64,000 nucleotides of DNA from JALONH01 sp046329235 (GTDB lineage Bacteria; Bacteroidota; Bacteroidia; Cytophagales; Cytophagaceae). Under the pieces are notes generated by a model. It was given only the letters and a program-made list of their open reading frames with translations. It did not search any database and was not told where the DNA came from. Every line of letters begins with the position of its first letter. Positions within the stretch are counted from its first letter, which is position 1. The position numbers and the translations under genes were made by a program. This document shows positions 26,551 through 34,918 of this stretch, one piece after another. The DNA lies in NCBI GenBank assembly GCA_046329235.1, contig JAXLVA010000001.1, positions 2,108,001 through 2,172,000 of the forward strand, written 5' to 3'.

Positions 26551-26793
26551 ATGTCAAAATCTATAAATTATTATTTTACTGGATTATTATTTCTAACCTT
26601 ATTAGCAGCAATACTTTCAACTATTCTATCCCCTTCTCAAACAACACTTATCATTGTTTCCATTTCTCTTCTTAAATTCTGGCTAGTATCATTTCAGTTT
26701 ATGGATTTAAAAAAAGCTCATATATTTTGGAAATCATTAAATGTTATTTTTGGTATTACAGTTGGTTCTATTCTTTATCTTTTTTTAAAATAA
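26551..26793 (+). CDS. Small NorF-like / cytochrome oxidase subunit IV-like membrane protein
   Basis: An 80-residue protein with three predicted membrane helices (LFLTLLAAILST, TLIIVSISLLKFWLVSF, IFGITVGSILYLFL). It has the short pattern KFWLVSFQFMDLKKAH, typical of the prokaryotic cytochrome c oxidase subunit IV / NorF group. The frame is open further upstream into norE, but ATG 26551, two bases after the norE stop, is the sensible start. It is the last gene of the nor operon; the convergent deacetylase-family gene ends 8 bases beyond, with no terminator seen. Confidence 0.75.
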   Translation: MSKSINYYFTGLLFLTLLAAILSTILSPSQTTLIIVSISLLKFWLVSFQFMDLKKAHIFWKSLNVIFGITVGSILYLFLK

Positions 26794-26801
26794 TTATTTG
26801 T

Positions 26802-27701
26802 TTAAAAATAATAGTGCATGGCAAGGCGAAAAACTTCCGCATGCGCGTTAACAATATCCTGAATTCTAACCGAATAACCTCCGCCCATGGATACACAAAG
26901 AGGTACTTTATTCCGGTGTGCCCACTGAATTATTTTCTCGTCACGAGCTTTACAGCCTGAGTGACTGAGCCCTAACTTACCCAATTTATCTGAAGCTAAA
27001 ACATCAACTCCTGACTGAAAGAATAGGAAGTCCGGTTCAAACTTTTCGATAGCGGCGTAAAAATATTCATCTAACAACTGATGATACAACGTATCACTAC
27101 ACTTATCCGGCAAAGGAATATCTAAATCTGACTGCTCCTTTAACATCGGGTAATTATTCCCGCCATGCATGCTGAAGGTGAAAATATTAGGTTCGTTTTG
27201 AAGAATAGATGCTGTGCCATTTCCTTGATGCACATCTAAGTCAACGATAAAAATACGCTTCGCTTTTCCAGTATATAATAAGTACAATGCCGCAATGGCT
27301 TGATCATTATACAAACAAAATCCTTCGCCCCTATTTCGATAGGCATGATGTGTGCCACCGGCAATATTAAACCCTACACCGTTCGACAGCGCATACAATG
27401 CCGCATCCAGCGTACCTTGCATGATGACTTCCTCTCTCCGTATCAACTCCTCCGACCAAGCAAACCCCGTTCTCCGTATCTCCTGCGGTGTTAACGTCCC
27501 TTCGTTCAAGCGTTGAATATAGTCTATATCATGTGCAAGTTGTAATACCTCTGTTGCCATCGCCTGCGGACGATGCAACATGGATTCATTAATCGTTCCT
27601 TCATAGAGTAATTGCTCCGGCAACAAATCATACTTCAGCATCGGAAAGCGATGGCCTTCCGGTACCGGATGATTATAACAAGGATGCCAGGAGATGTACA
27701 T
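26802..27701 (-). CDS. Histone deacetylase / AcuC-family deacetylase
   Basis: A 299-residue zinc-dependent arginase-fold deacetylase. The family motifs are complete: GGTHHAYRNRGEGFC (active-site histidine pair), DLDVHQGNGT (zinc-binding Asp and His), SMHGGNNYP, FQSGVDVLASDKLGKL (second zinc Asp) and the terminal SMGGGYS. Bacterial members remove acetyl groups from acetyl-CoA synthetase-like proteins or from polyamines; which applies here is unknown. Directly upstream of its ATG are seven tandem copies of a 7-base repeat and then an insertion sequence, so its promoter is likely to lie in or be altered by these elements. Confidence 0.93.
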   Translation of the reverse strand: MYISWHPCYNHPVPEGHRFPMLKYDLLPEQLLYEGTINESMLHRPQAMATEVLQLAHDIDYIQRLNEGTLTPQEIRRTGFAWSEELIRREEVIMQGTLDAALYALSNGVGFNIAGGTHHAYRNRGEGFCLYNDQAIAALYLLYTGKAKRIFIVDLDVHQGNGTASILQNEPNIFTFSMHGGNNYPMLKEQSDLDIPLPDKCSDTLYHQLLDEYFYAAIEKFEPDFLFFQSGVDVLASDKLGKLGLSHSGCKARDEKIIQWAHRNKVPLCVSMGGGYSVRIQDIVNAHAEVFRLAMHYYF

Positions 27702-27704
27702 TAT

Positions 27705-27753
27705 GAGTTATGAGTTATGAGTTATGAGTTATGAGTTATGAGTTATGAGTTAT
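27705..27753. repeat. Heptanucleotide tandem repeat (GAGTTAT)x7
   Basis: Seven uninterrupted copies of GAGTTAT fill 49 bases, ending 3 bases before the start codon of the deacetylase-family gene (which reads leftward). The repeat therefore lies in its leader or promoter. Change in copy number by slippage would alter spacing in steps of 7 bases. Confidence 0.92.
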
Positions 27754-27767
27754 TTATATGTCCATGC

Positions 27768-28631
27768 CTAAATAACGTTGACCGTTTTAAAGGTAAAATT
27801 ATTAGTTTTATTTTCTTGATTTGGACATACTTTTTTTTGAATACTTAATTCAAAATTATCAGGGCTTAATCTATTTAAAGAGCTGTGAGGTTTAATACTA
27901 TTGTAATTATTCACAGCTCTTTTAAGCATTTGTTTTAATTCTTGATGATTGTTGGGATTATAATATCTTAAGTAACTATTTTTTATAATACCATTGACTC
28001 TCTCGGCATGAGGGTTGTCATAGACGACTTTACCCATACTATTTTGCATATGAGACTTTTTGGTTAATTGTAAGAACTGTTTACTGTAATACTGACCACC
28101 TCCATCAGAATGGATGATGGTATTTGGCGTAATTGTCATATCTCTTATTTTCAACGCCATCTTAAGCGCAGGTATTGTTGTTTGTTCTGTGTAAAGAGTA
28201 CTACTACAACTATAACCAATCACTTTTCTTGAATACAAATCCATTATAAAGGTTAAATAAAAGAACTCATCCTTTATTTGATAATAGGTTATATCACTGA
28301 CCCAACATTGGTTGATATCATTCAACTCCACTTCTATCAACAGATTAGGAAACCGGGTAACACCTAATGAGTTAGTAGTCCGTCGATAATTCCTTACCTT
28401 TTTGATACTAAACCCTTCTTCTTTGAAATATTCTTCGAAGGCATCTCTACCAATGAACGCTGGATTTATCAATCGATAAATATGTCTTAGTGACATTTCC
28501 GGATGCTCTTCTCGTATTTCAACTATTAAGGGGTAAAGCTGATTTAAACCCTCTAACCTTTTTAAATAGCGATCAAGTTTCTGATGAACACTTTGCTTAC
28601 TAGTACCTAGAGCAAAATAGAGATGATTCAT
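27768..28631 (-). CDS. IS3-family transposase, OrfB (DDE catalytic part)
   Basis: A 287-residue integrase-core protein. The helix-turn-helix_21-like N-terminus (SLRHIYRLINP) precedes a DDE domain with WVSDITYYQ (first Asp), IIHSDGGGQY (second Asp) and NPHAERVNGIIKNSYL (Glu), and the end PHSSLNRLSPDNF. The ATG overlaps the orfA stop as ATGA. It may be made either by coupled start or as an OrfAB fusion by -1 frameshift at an A8 run in orfA. Confidence 0.93.
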   Translation of the reverse strand: MNHLYFALGTSKQSVHQKLDRYLKRLEGLNQLYPLIVEIREEHPEMSLRHIYRLINPAFIGRDAFEEYFKEEGFSIKKVRNYRRTTNSLGVTRFPNLLIEVELNDINQCWVSDITYYQIKDEFFYLTFIMDLYSRKVIGYSCSSTLYTEQTTIPALKMALKIRDMTITPNTIIHSDGGGQYYSKQFLQLTKKSHMQNSMGKVVYDNPHAERVNGIIKNSYLRYYNPNNHQELKQMLKRAVNNYNSIKPHSSLNRLSPDNFELSIQKKVCPNQENKTNNFTFKTVNVI

Positions 28632-29056
28632 CTTGATTTTGTGTTCTTTAGGATGGAACAGGAACCAGCGGATTGCAGTGTCTTGAGTCTTTTTTTTAAA
28701 TCTATACCCGTCTCCTGTGAGGCAATTTCAAGCACTTTATCTTGAAACTCTATAAGAACTTGTTTTTGACCTAAGAGTTGCTCTAATTGCTTTATCTGTT
28801 CTTTTAATGCTTCTATTTTTCGTGTATCGCTTTCCATTTCTATGACTTGCTTCACCTCTCTTTGTCGATAAGACGAATACTTATATATCCACTTATAAAT
28901 CGCTGTTTGTGATACTTGGTATTCCTTACTGATTTCACTAACCGTACTAATATTACGGTCTATTTCATCCACTTTCTTTCTTTTAAATGATTCACTAAAA
29001 TACCGGTTTTGTCTCTCTCGTCTACTAAGTTTTTCGAACTGTTCTTTTGTTGCCAT
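28628..29056 (-). CDS. IS3-family transposase, OrfA (DNA-binding part)
   Basis: A 142-residue protein with an N-terminal helix-turn-helix (SEISKEYQVSQTAIYKWIYKY) and a leucine-zipper-like coiled coil (IEALKEQIKQLEQLLGQKQV), as in IS3 OrfA proteins that bind the terminal repeats. An A8 run (minus strand, 28697 to 28690) reads as xxA AAA AAA in frame. The -1 frame beyond it is open through the OrfB start, so a fusion protein is possible. Confidence 0.9.
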   Translation of the reverse strand: MATKEQFEKLSRRERQNRYFSESFKRKKVDEIDRNISTVSEISKEYQVSQTAIYKWIYKYSSYRQREVKQVIEMESDTRKIEALKEQIKQLEQLLGQKQVLIEFQDKVLEIASQETGIDLKKRLKTLQSAGSCSILKNTKSR

Positions 29057-29273
29057 TTTTAACTCCTTTCTAGGTTTAAAATGGTCAACGTATTTCAGGC
29101 TAAGACAATAAATAAAATTTTAGTCCTTATTTAAAAATGATGGAGATTGTATTTTATATTGAGTAAAGAAAGATACACTTCACACTCTTTCTATTTCTAT
29201 TTTAGGCGCACAAGCCAATTTCAACGCTCCTCACATCGTGCCCCATTCATAATTCACAACTCATAATTCATAT

Positions 29274-30362
29274 TTATTTTTTCCTTTTATCTAACGCTCG
29301 ATGGTATTTCTCTGCGTTCTTTTTGTGGTCGGCAAAGTCTTTGGAAAAAACATGCGTTCCTGAAAAATCATCTTTCGCACAGAAGAAAATATACTCGTGT
29401 TTTTGATATGCCAACACTTGATCTATCACAAACACCGGAGTAATGGTGATAGGTCCCGGAGGTAACCCTTTTCGCTTATAGGTATTATAATCTGAATCAA
29501 TATTAATATGTCCTTCGCGCACTCGACCGGCATCCATTTTATTCGCCGCAAACAATGCCGTAGGGTCACTCTCTAACTTCATTCCTTTGTGCAATCGATT
29601 CAGATAGACTCCGGCGATGTTAGCCATCTCCGCTTCTACTTTCGTTTCTGAATAAACGATGGATGCTAAGATCACTGCTTCGTCTTCCGTGATATCTAAA
29701 CGCTTGCACGCCGCTCTGCGCTCATCCGTCCAGATGGCACTGTAGTGGGTATACATATATTCCATCAACTCTTCTGCGGTTACTTGTTGGTAAATGCGAT
29801 ATCTTCCCGGACGCAACAACACATATACCGACTCTGTAGTAAAACCACCTAAATCATCTACATAATCTTCATCTTTTAATAAATCCCAAAGCGCTTTCTC
29901 ATCCACATTCGCCAAGGATGCAAGCTTCTCTACAGTGCGCTTGCGACTACGATAGGCAGGCAAGTCGATGAGCTGTGTTTTTCTTAAATCATCGTTTTGG
30001 ATATGATACCACCAGCGCATGTTACCCCAGCCTTGTCGGATGGTATACATACCGGGACGTATTTTTTCTACACCATACCACGATGCCATCCAGCGGAAGG
30101 TCATGGCATTATGAATCACACGTTCGTCTTTTAATTTTTCAGCAAGCTCTTCGGGGTTCATTCCACGCGGAATGTAAACATAAAAATGAGGCGACTTAAA
30201 TGCTGTGTTAGATGAAAGCACTACATACCAAATCAGCAACAGCAAGGCTCCGATACCTATATAAACTTTCGTAGAAGTAGAAAGTTTAAGAAATGATTTA
30301 CTCTTAGAAGAAGCGCTTCTACGTTTAGCGGGAGCTTTGCCGGTGCTGCGTCGTTTGGCCAA
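29274..30362 (-). CDS. mltG: Endolytic murein transglycosylase MltG
   Basis: MltG cleaves nascent peptidoglycan strands inside the chain and helps set glycan length. The 362-residue protein has a basic cytoplasmic N-terminus, one membrane helix (about residues 31-50), a LysM-like region (PRGMNPEELAEKL) and the YceG catalytic domain with candidate catalytic Glu239 in ASIVYSETKVEAE. The family markers AGVYLNRLHKGMKLESDPT, YNTYKRKGLPPGPI and the terminal FSKDFADHKKN follow. It starts close behind the Ldh2-type gene on the same strand (9-base gap). The 160-base stretch downstream holds only AT-rich repeats of the CATAATTCA type before the IS. Confidence 0.95.
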   Translation of the reverse strand: MAKRRSTGKAPAKRRSASSKSKSFLKLSTSTKVYIGIGALLLLIWYVVLSSNTAFKSPHFYVYIPRGMNPEELAEKLKDERVIHNAMTFRWMASWYGVEKIRPGMYTIRQGWGNMRWWYHIQNDDLRKTQLIDLPAYRSRKRTVEKLASLANVDEKALWDLLKDEDYVDDLGGFTTESVYVLLRPGRYRIYQQVTAEELMEYMYTHYSAIWTDERRAACKRLDITEDEAVILASIVYSETKVEAEMANIAGVYLNRLHKGMKLESDPTALFAANKMDAGRVREGHINIDSDYNTYKRKGLPPGPITITPVFVIDQVLAYQKHEYIFFCAKDDFSGTHVFSKDFADHKKNAEKYHRALDKRKK

Positions 30363-30371
30363 GTGACTAAA

Positions 30372-31490
30372 TTAGATGGTCGCTAGTTGAAAGGAAACGC
30401 CCAGTTTTTGACCGATTGCTTCTAAGTCTTTAATGACAGGCTCTAACAATGGAATACCTTGCGTTCTGCGCTCTGCTTCCATTTCTCTTTCCGGATCACC
30501 CGGGATTAAAACTTTCTCGCCACTCACCGCAGGTGCATTGCGGAAGGTTTGAATCCAGTTATCCATGTGTTCTTTAAATTCATCGGCCGGACGAAACGCA
30601 TCTACGCGCATAGCACCGAAGAAGTGCCCTATGCCTTGTCCTACGGGATCAGCCGGCGGTTGCAAGAAACTTACAAACGGAGGCACCCACGGACCATAGT
30701 TAGCACCGGAGAGAACGGCGGAGAAAATATCTACGATAGAACCTAAACAATATCCTTTATGACTACCATGTTCACGATCACTACCTAGTGGCACTAATGC
30801 ACCACCTTTACTTAGTTCGTGAGCGTTATTAGTATTATTACCTTCTTTATCTTGAATCCAACCATCGGGAGCGTCTTTTCCTTTGCGTTGAAGAATTTCT
30901 AATTTACCATTCGCAGCGGTAGTGGTAGCAAAATCTGCTACAAAAGCTGGTTCCGTTTTAGCCGGAATAGCGACGGCTATAGGATTGGTACCTAATAATC
31001 TTTTTAATGAAAAGGTAGGTGCCACCAATGGACTCGCATTGGTCATGGACATACCTATCATATCATGTTCCAAGGCTTTCATGGCATGATAACCGGCGAT
31101 CCCATAATGATTCGAATGCTTCACACTTACCCAACCGGTACCCGCTACTTTAGCCTTCTCAATTGCCACTTGCATGGCAAAAGGAGCCACCACAAGACCT
31201 AATCCACCGTCACCGTCTACCACGGCCGTACTTGGCGACTCATGTACGATGCGCACATTCGGTTTAGCATTGATTCTACCTGCTTCCCATAAACGTACAT
31301 AGCCGGATAAACGCGCAACACCATGAGAATCAACCCCTCTTAAATCGGCAGACAATAACACATCGGTGGCAATTTGAGCATCCTTTTCCGGACACCCCAT
31401 GGCTAAAAATATGTTGAATGTGAACTGATATAAACTTTCGTAGGTAAACATATCTATTAGATTATCTTCAAAAATACCTAATTTCTGCAT
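30372..31490 (-). CDS. Malate/L-lactate dehydrogenase of the Ldh2 family
   Basis: A 372-residue NAD(P)-dependent oxidoreductase of the YlbC/ComC/MdhD-type Ldh2 family, which is unrelated in fold to classical lactate dehydrogenases. Markers are SADLRGVDSHGVARLSGYV near residue 50, VKHSNHYGIAGYH near 124, LLGTNPIAVAIPA near 165, DFATTTAANGK and GYCLGSIVDIFSAVLSG. Members oxidise malate, L-lactate, sulfolactate or related 2-hydroxyacids; the substrate cannot be fixed here. ATG 31490 lies at the end of the divergent promoter region shared with the DUF4139 gene. ATG 31451 (MFTYESLYQF) is another possible start. Confidence 0.93.
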   Translation of the reverse strand: MQKLGIFEDNLIDMFTYESLYQFTFNIFLAMGCPEKDAQIATDVLLSADLRGVDSHGVARLSGYVRLWEAGRINAKPNVRIVHESPSTAVVDGDGGLGLVVAPFAMQVAIEKAKVAGTGWVSVKHSNHYGIAGYHAMKALEHDMIGMSMTNASPLVAPTFSLKRLLGTNPIAVAIPAKTEPAFVADFATTTAANGKLEILQRKGKDAPDGWIQDKEGNNTNNAHELSKGGALVPLGSDREHGSHKGYCLGSIVDIFSAVLSGANYGPWVPPFVSFLQPPADPVGQGIGHFFGAMRVDAFRPADEFKEHMDNWIQTFRNAPAVSGEKVLIPGDPEREMEAERRTQGIPLLEPVIKDLEAIGQKLGVSFQLATI

Positions 31491-31567
31491 TTTATCGATT
31501 TTTTATTTTTCAACGCAGAACCTCAATAAAATTCCTCTAAATTCGTTGATTCTGAAATCATATTTCT

Positions 31568-33184
31568 ATGAAAAAGCATACTTTATCCGTTGTATTACTT
31601 TGCTTGAGTTTTCTTTCTTTTGCCGAAGAACTAGAAAGAACCGCCGTTAAATCCACGTTAAAAACTGCTACTGTTTTTTTAAGCAAAGCACAACTAACGC
31701 ATACCGCCACAGCCAATGTACCTGTAGGTACTACCATTCTTGAATTTGGCGGACACACAGCTTACTTAGATCCACAAAGTTTGCAGGTAAGCGGACAAGG
31801 TAATTTTACTATTATATCCGTAAGTCACGAAAAAATATATACTAATCAAGCCGAACCACCGGCACGCATCAAAGCGGTGAAAGACTCCCTAGAGGCGATT
31901 CAAGAAAAAATCGACTTCAATAATCGAATGGTGGAAGTATTGAATAAAGAAGAACAACTGTTAATGGCTAATCAACAGATGAAAGGGCAAAACAGTAATT
32001 TGACCGCTTCCGATTTAGAAGATATGGCCGACTTCTTCCGCGATCGTATGGAAGATATTATTTTAGAAAGAGCGGGCTACCACAAAAAAACAGCGAAGTT
32101 GAAAAAACGTCAATCGGAGTTCATGCTTCAATTGAATGAGTATAACCAAACATTAAACAAACCTCATACTAATATTTTAGTAACGGTAAGTGCCAAGGCT
32201 GCTACCTCTGCGCAGTTTGAAATCAGTTACATTACAAGCAATGCAGGCTGGACTCCACAGTATGACATCAGAGCCAAAGACACCAAGTCTCCTGTTACAT
32301 TAGCTTACAAAGCTATGGTAGTACAACAAACCGGAATGGATTGGAATAATGTACGATTAACTTTATCCACTTCGAACCCATCTGCCAATGGAGTGAAGCC
32401 GGAGTTATCTCCATGGTTTGTGAACTTCTACCAACCGGTAGTATTATACAAATCCAAAGAGAATGCTAAAGTAGCCGCACCGGTTACACGTTCTATGGAT
32501 GCCGCATCCGGAGTATACGCAGATGAAGTACAAGCGAACTATTCTCTTACGACAGCAGATTTCACTACCGAAGTAGAAACCACCCTAGCGATTGAATTTG
32601 ACATTGCTTTACCCTACAATGTACCGAACGGCGGCAAAGGACAATTAGTAGATATCAAAAACATAGACCTACCTGCTAGTTATGATTACTCTACGGTACC
32701 TAAGTTAGAAACAACCGCTTTCTTAATGGCGCGCATTGTAGAATGGGAAAAGTATAACTTACTAAACGGTACAGCGAATATTTATTTCGAAGGTACTTTT
32801 GTAGGAACTTCTTATATCGACCCTAATAACACGAATGACACCTTAGCTATTTCTTTAGGAAAAGATAGTCGTATTGTAGTAGAGCGTAATGTGGTAAAAG
32901 ATTTTACTACCAAGCGTACCATAGGCACAAACAAAAAAGATGAGTATGCTTATGACATTGTGATTCGTAATACAAAGAAAGAAGCAATCACCATCATCGT
33001 AGAAGATCAATATCCAATCTCACAACAAAATCAAATTGAAGTAGAGTTATTAGAAAGCACCGGAGCAACAGTGAATGCTACCACCGGTAAGCTCACCTGG
33101 AAGTTAACCATTAACCCGGGCGATACTAAAACCCTCCGCTTAAAATACAGCATCAAATATCCGAAGGATAAACAAGTAAGATAA
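31568..33184 (+). CDS. DUF4139/DUF4140 (mucoidy inhibitor A-like) secreted protein
   Basis: A 538-residue exported protein. A signal peptide (cleavage after LSFA) is followed by the DUF4140 N-terminal domain (KTATVFLSKAQLTHTA, GHTAYLDPQSLQVSG), a coiled coil at about residues 100-190, and the C-terminal DUF4139 domain. The latter carries the signature ISYITSNAGWTPQYDIRA and ends in LRLKYSIKYPKDKQV. Function is not known; a Streptomyces member was named for inhibiting mucoid growth. A -7-like box TAAATTCG stands at 31538. A terminator follows directly, so it is probably a single-gene unit. Confidence 0.92.
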   Translation: MKKHTLSVVLLCLSFLSFAEELERTAVKSTLKTATVFLSKAQLTHTATANVPVGTTILEFGGHTAYLDPQSLQVSGQGNFTIISVSHEKIYTNQAEPPARIKAVKDSLEAIQEKIDFNNRMVEVLNKEEQLLMANQQMKGQNSNLTASDLEDMADFFRDRMEDIILERAGYHKKTAKLKKRQSEFMLQLNEYNQTLNKPHTNILVTVSAKAATSAQFEISYITSNAGWTPQYDIRAKDTKSPVTLAYKAMVVQQTGMDWNNVRLTLSTSNPSANGVKPELSPWFVNFYQPVVLYKSKENAKVAAPVTRSMDAASGVYADEVQANYSLTTADFTTEVETTLAIEFDIALPYNVPNGGKGQLVDIKNIDLPASYDYSTVPKLETTAFLMARIVEWEKYNLLNGTANIYFEGTFVGTSYIDPNNTNDTLAISLGKDSRIVVERNVVKDFTTKRTIGTNKKDEYAYDIVIRNTKKEAITIIVEDQYPISQQNQIEVELLESTGATVNATTGKLTWKLTINPGDTKTLRLKYSIKYPKDKQVR

Positions 33185-33191
33185 CAACGAG

Positions 33192-33219
33192 AAGCCTCCA
33201 AGAGATTGGGGGCTTTTTT
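33192..33219 (+). terminator. Rho-independent terminator after the DUF4139 gene
   Basis: AAGCCTCC and GGGGGCTT pair (one G-T pair) around an 8-base loop, followed by six T residues. Confidence 0.85.
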
Positions 33220-33224
33220 GTGCA

Positions 33225-33248
33225 CTGGTTCGTGAGGACACGAACCAG
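33225..33248. repeat. REP-like palindrome, copy 1
   Basis: CTGGTTCGTG-AGGA-CACGAACCAG, a perfect 10-bp inverted repeat. The 45 bases that follow (TTkACTT...ACTCTAA.CTA.CCC.AGTT-type) also resemble those after copy 2 at 36718, so the unit is longer than the palindrome. Confidence 0.85.
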
Positions 33249-33683
33249 TTTTACTTTTTTAAACCTAAACTCTAATCTACCCCAGGTTGCGCGACCATAA
33301 GTCGCCGACCTGCCACGAAAAGAACAAACTCCGTTCATTCATCCTACTTAACTACTACCTGATACTTCTTTTCTCCTTTCTTTTGTCTTGATACAAAAGA
33401 AACAAAAAATCAAGGCTGGTGAAGTCTGCTGCCTAAAACGATTTCATTCCGGCTGAACTCCCCGTAACTCGCACCCGCGCACGAAGCACTCCCTATGCTC
33501 AAACAGCGGGGAGTTTTAACCGCCTACATTACATCGTTTCTTAACGGCGCATCCTTCAAAGGCCGGATGGTGTAGTACTAAATTAGAGAGTTGTTGTTGA
33601 GAGCGTAATTAAGTATCTTAGATAAAAGTAATTGATATATTACAACCCCAAACAATTTTACCTATTACTGAATTTTTAACACA
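33249..33683. other. Non-coding region with palindromes upstream of the kinase-like gene
   Basis: About 435 bases without a gene. It contains TTTCTTTTGT (33377-33386) and ACAAAAGAAA (33393-33402) as a perfect inverted repeat, the large compound palindrome at 33436-33539, and a -7-like box TATCTTAG near 33614 that may serve the kinase-like gene. Confidence 0.6.
33436..33539. repeat. Compound 104-bp palindromic element
   Basis: Outer arms AAACGAT (33436-33442) and ATCGTTT (33533-33539) and inner arms AACTCCCCG (33456-33464) and CGGGGAGTT (33507-33515) nest as one imperfect hairpin around a GC-rich centre. The composition is unlike the AT-rich surroundings. It looks like a dispersed intergenic repeat or a small non-autonomous element; no function is known. 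Confidence 0.6.
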
Positions 33684-34802
33684 ATGATAGATTTAAGAAA
33701 GCATAAAAAAATACCTTTAAGTACAAGTACCTGTCTAAAAGAAAATGCTGCTTACTTGATTAAGGATGATATTACGGGAAAAAATCTTATTGTTAAATTA
33801 ATTGCTTATTACGAAGACTCTGACGACACTCATCTAATAAGTGAGTTTAAAAAAATGTTTTTGCTTTCCGCAGAACCTGAAATTGGAACTGTCTATTATT
33901 TAGCCTCAACAGACCTAAATGGAGAAGAAAGAAATTGCTATGTAATGACTTACATTAATGGAGAAACTATTGATGAATTATTAAATAAGTATGAAAAGTT
34001 ATCATTTGACATAATAACAGGAATAATAAAACAGATCGCTTCAGGACTAGAAAAAGCACATCATTACGAAATCACTCACGGAGATTTACATGAAGGAAAT
34101 ATACTTTTGGACGAATTTGGCTTTATAAAAATAATTGATTTTGCCTTTTGGGATACTAAACAAGATATTAAAACAAAATTATATAATGACATCTCAAGCT
34201 TTATTAAAATCACTCAAAAACTTTGCAGCAAATACAATGATTTTGATAAAGATAGAATTGAAATGATTCTAAATCTATGTATACAGGTTAATTCATTTAA
34301 AGACCTATCAAAAAAGATAAATTTAATAGAAGATATTTCATTCGATTATTATTTAATTGATGAAGCAGGAAAAGAAATTATAGCTCTGATAATAAATGAA
34401 ACCCCTTTTAACATTAAATTATCATTATGTATAACTGAGAGAGACATACCAATACCATCCAATCCGATTTTTGAACCCAATGATAAAGAACAAGGATATA
34501 TCAAAAAAGACAACAAAGGAGGATTAGGATACTTAGACACTAGAGAGGAAAGGATTTTACATTACATAAATTCAAAATTTACAGAAAAATTACACCAATT
34601 AAAACAAGCCAATCTTATTGACTGGCAAGTTTTGATAACTAATGCTGGCGAAGATTTTATTGGGCCATACTTTTATAATTTTCAAATAAGCGTCACACCT
34701 AAATTATTAAAATGGAAACAAGCAAATTCTTTATCTCCTTTTCTTAACGACATCAAAGAAAAATCCCTAGTAGACTATTTCAGTTTATTAATTAAAGAGT
34801 AA
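33684..34802 (+). CDS. Serine/threonine protein-kinase-like protein
   Basis: A 372-residue protein whose first ~190 residues have a protein-kinase fold: a candidate ATP-anchoring Lys38 (NLIVKLI), the catalytic loop HGDLHEGN (132-139, with Asp134 and Asn139) and the metal-binding Asp152 in IDFAFW, where DFG has become DFA. No canonical glycine-rich loop is seen. The C-terminal ~180 residues match no domain I know. It could phosphorylate proteins, RNA or small molecules, as HGDLHxGN is also used by aminoglycoside- and lipopolysaccharide-type kinases. The HEPN-domain gene follows after 117 bases on the same strand. Both are markedly AT-rich and lie among repeats, which suggests a transferred accessory pair. 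Confidence 0.8.
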   Translation: MIDLRKHKKIPLSTSTCLKENAAYLIKDDITGKNLIVKLIAYYEDSDDTHLISEFKKMFLLSAEPEIGTVYYLASTDLNGEERNCYVMTYINGETIDELLNKYEKLSFDIITGIIKQIASGLEKAHHYEITHGDLHEGNILLDEFGFIKIIDFAFWDTKQDIKTKLYNDISSFIKITQKLCSKYNDFDKDRIEMILNLCIQVNSFKDLSKKINLIEDISFDYYLIDEAGKEIIALIINETPFNIKLSLCITERDIPIPSNPIFEPNDKEQGYIKKDNKGGLGYLDTREERILHYINSKFTEKLHQLKQANLIDWQVLITNAGEDFIGPYFYNFQISVTPKLLKWKQANSLSPFLNDIKEKSLVDYFSLLIKE

Positions 34803-34918
34803 TAATCAAATAATACTCTTATTAATCCACTTGTTTGAATGTAAACAGTCAATATCCTATACTAATAACAATATAATGTATCACTAAAAATCTGCAATAG
34901 TAGCACATATTTTAACTT

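Larger units (their letters stand above)
27759..29107 (-). mobile_element. IS3-family insertion sequence, complete, 1349 bp
   Basis: Two overlapping minus-strand transposase genes lie between imperfect terminal inverted repeats of about 33 bases that both start TGTC and share ACGTTGACC and TTTTAAA. The flanks carry a 3-bp direct repeat, ATA, on both sides (27756-27758 and 29108-29110), as expected for several IS3 groups. The orfB stop lies inside the left repeat. The element seems intact and inserted between the deacetylase-family gene and mltG. Confidence 0.92.

Noticed and set aside
27705..27753. Tandem GAGTTAT repeats as a CRISPR-like array
   Set aside because: There are no spacers; it is a simple 7-bp tandem repeat.
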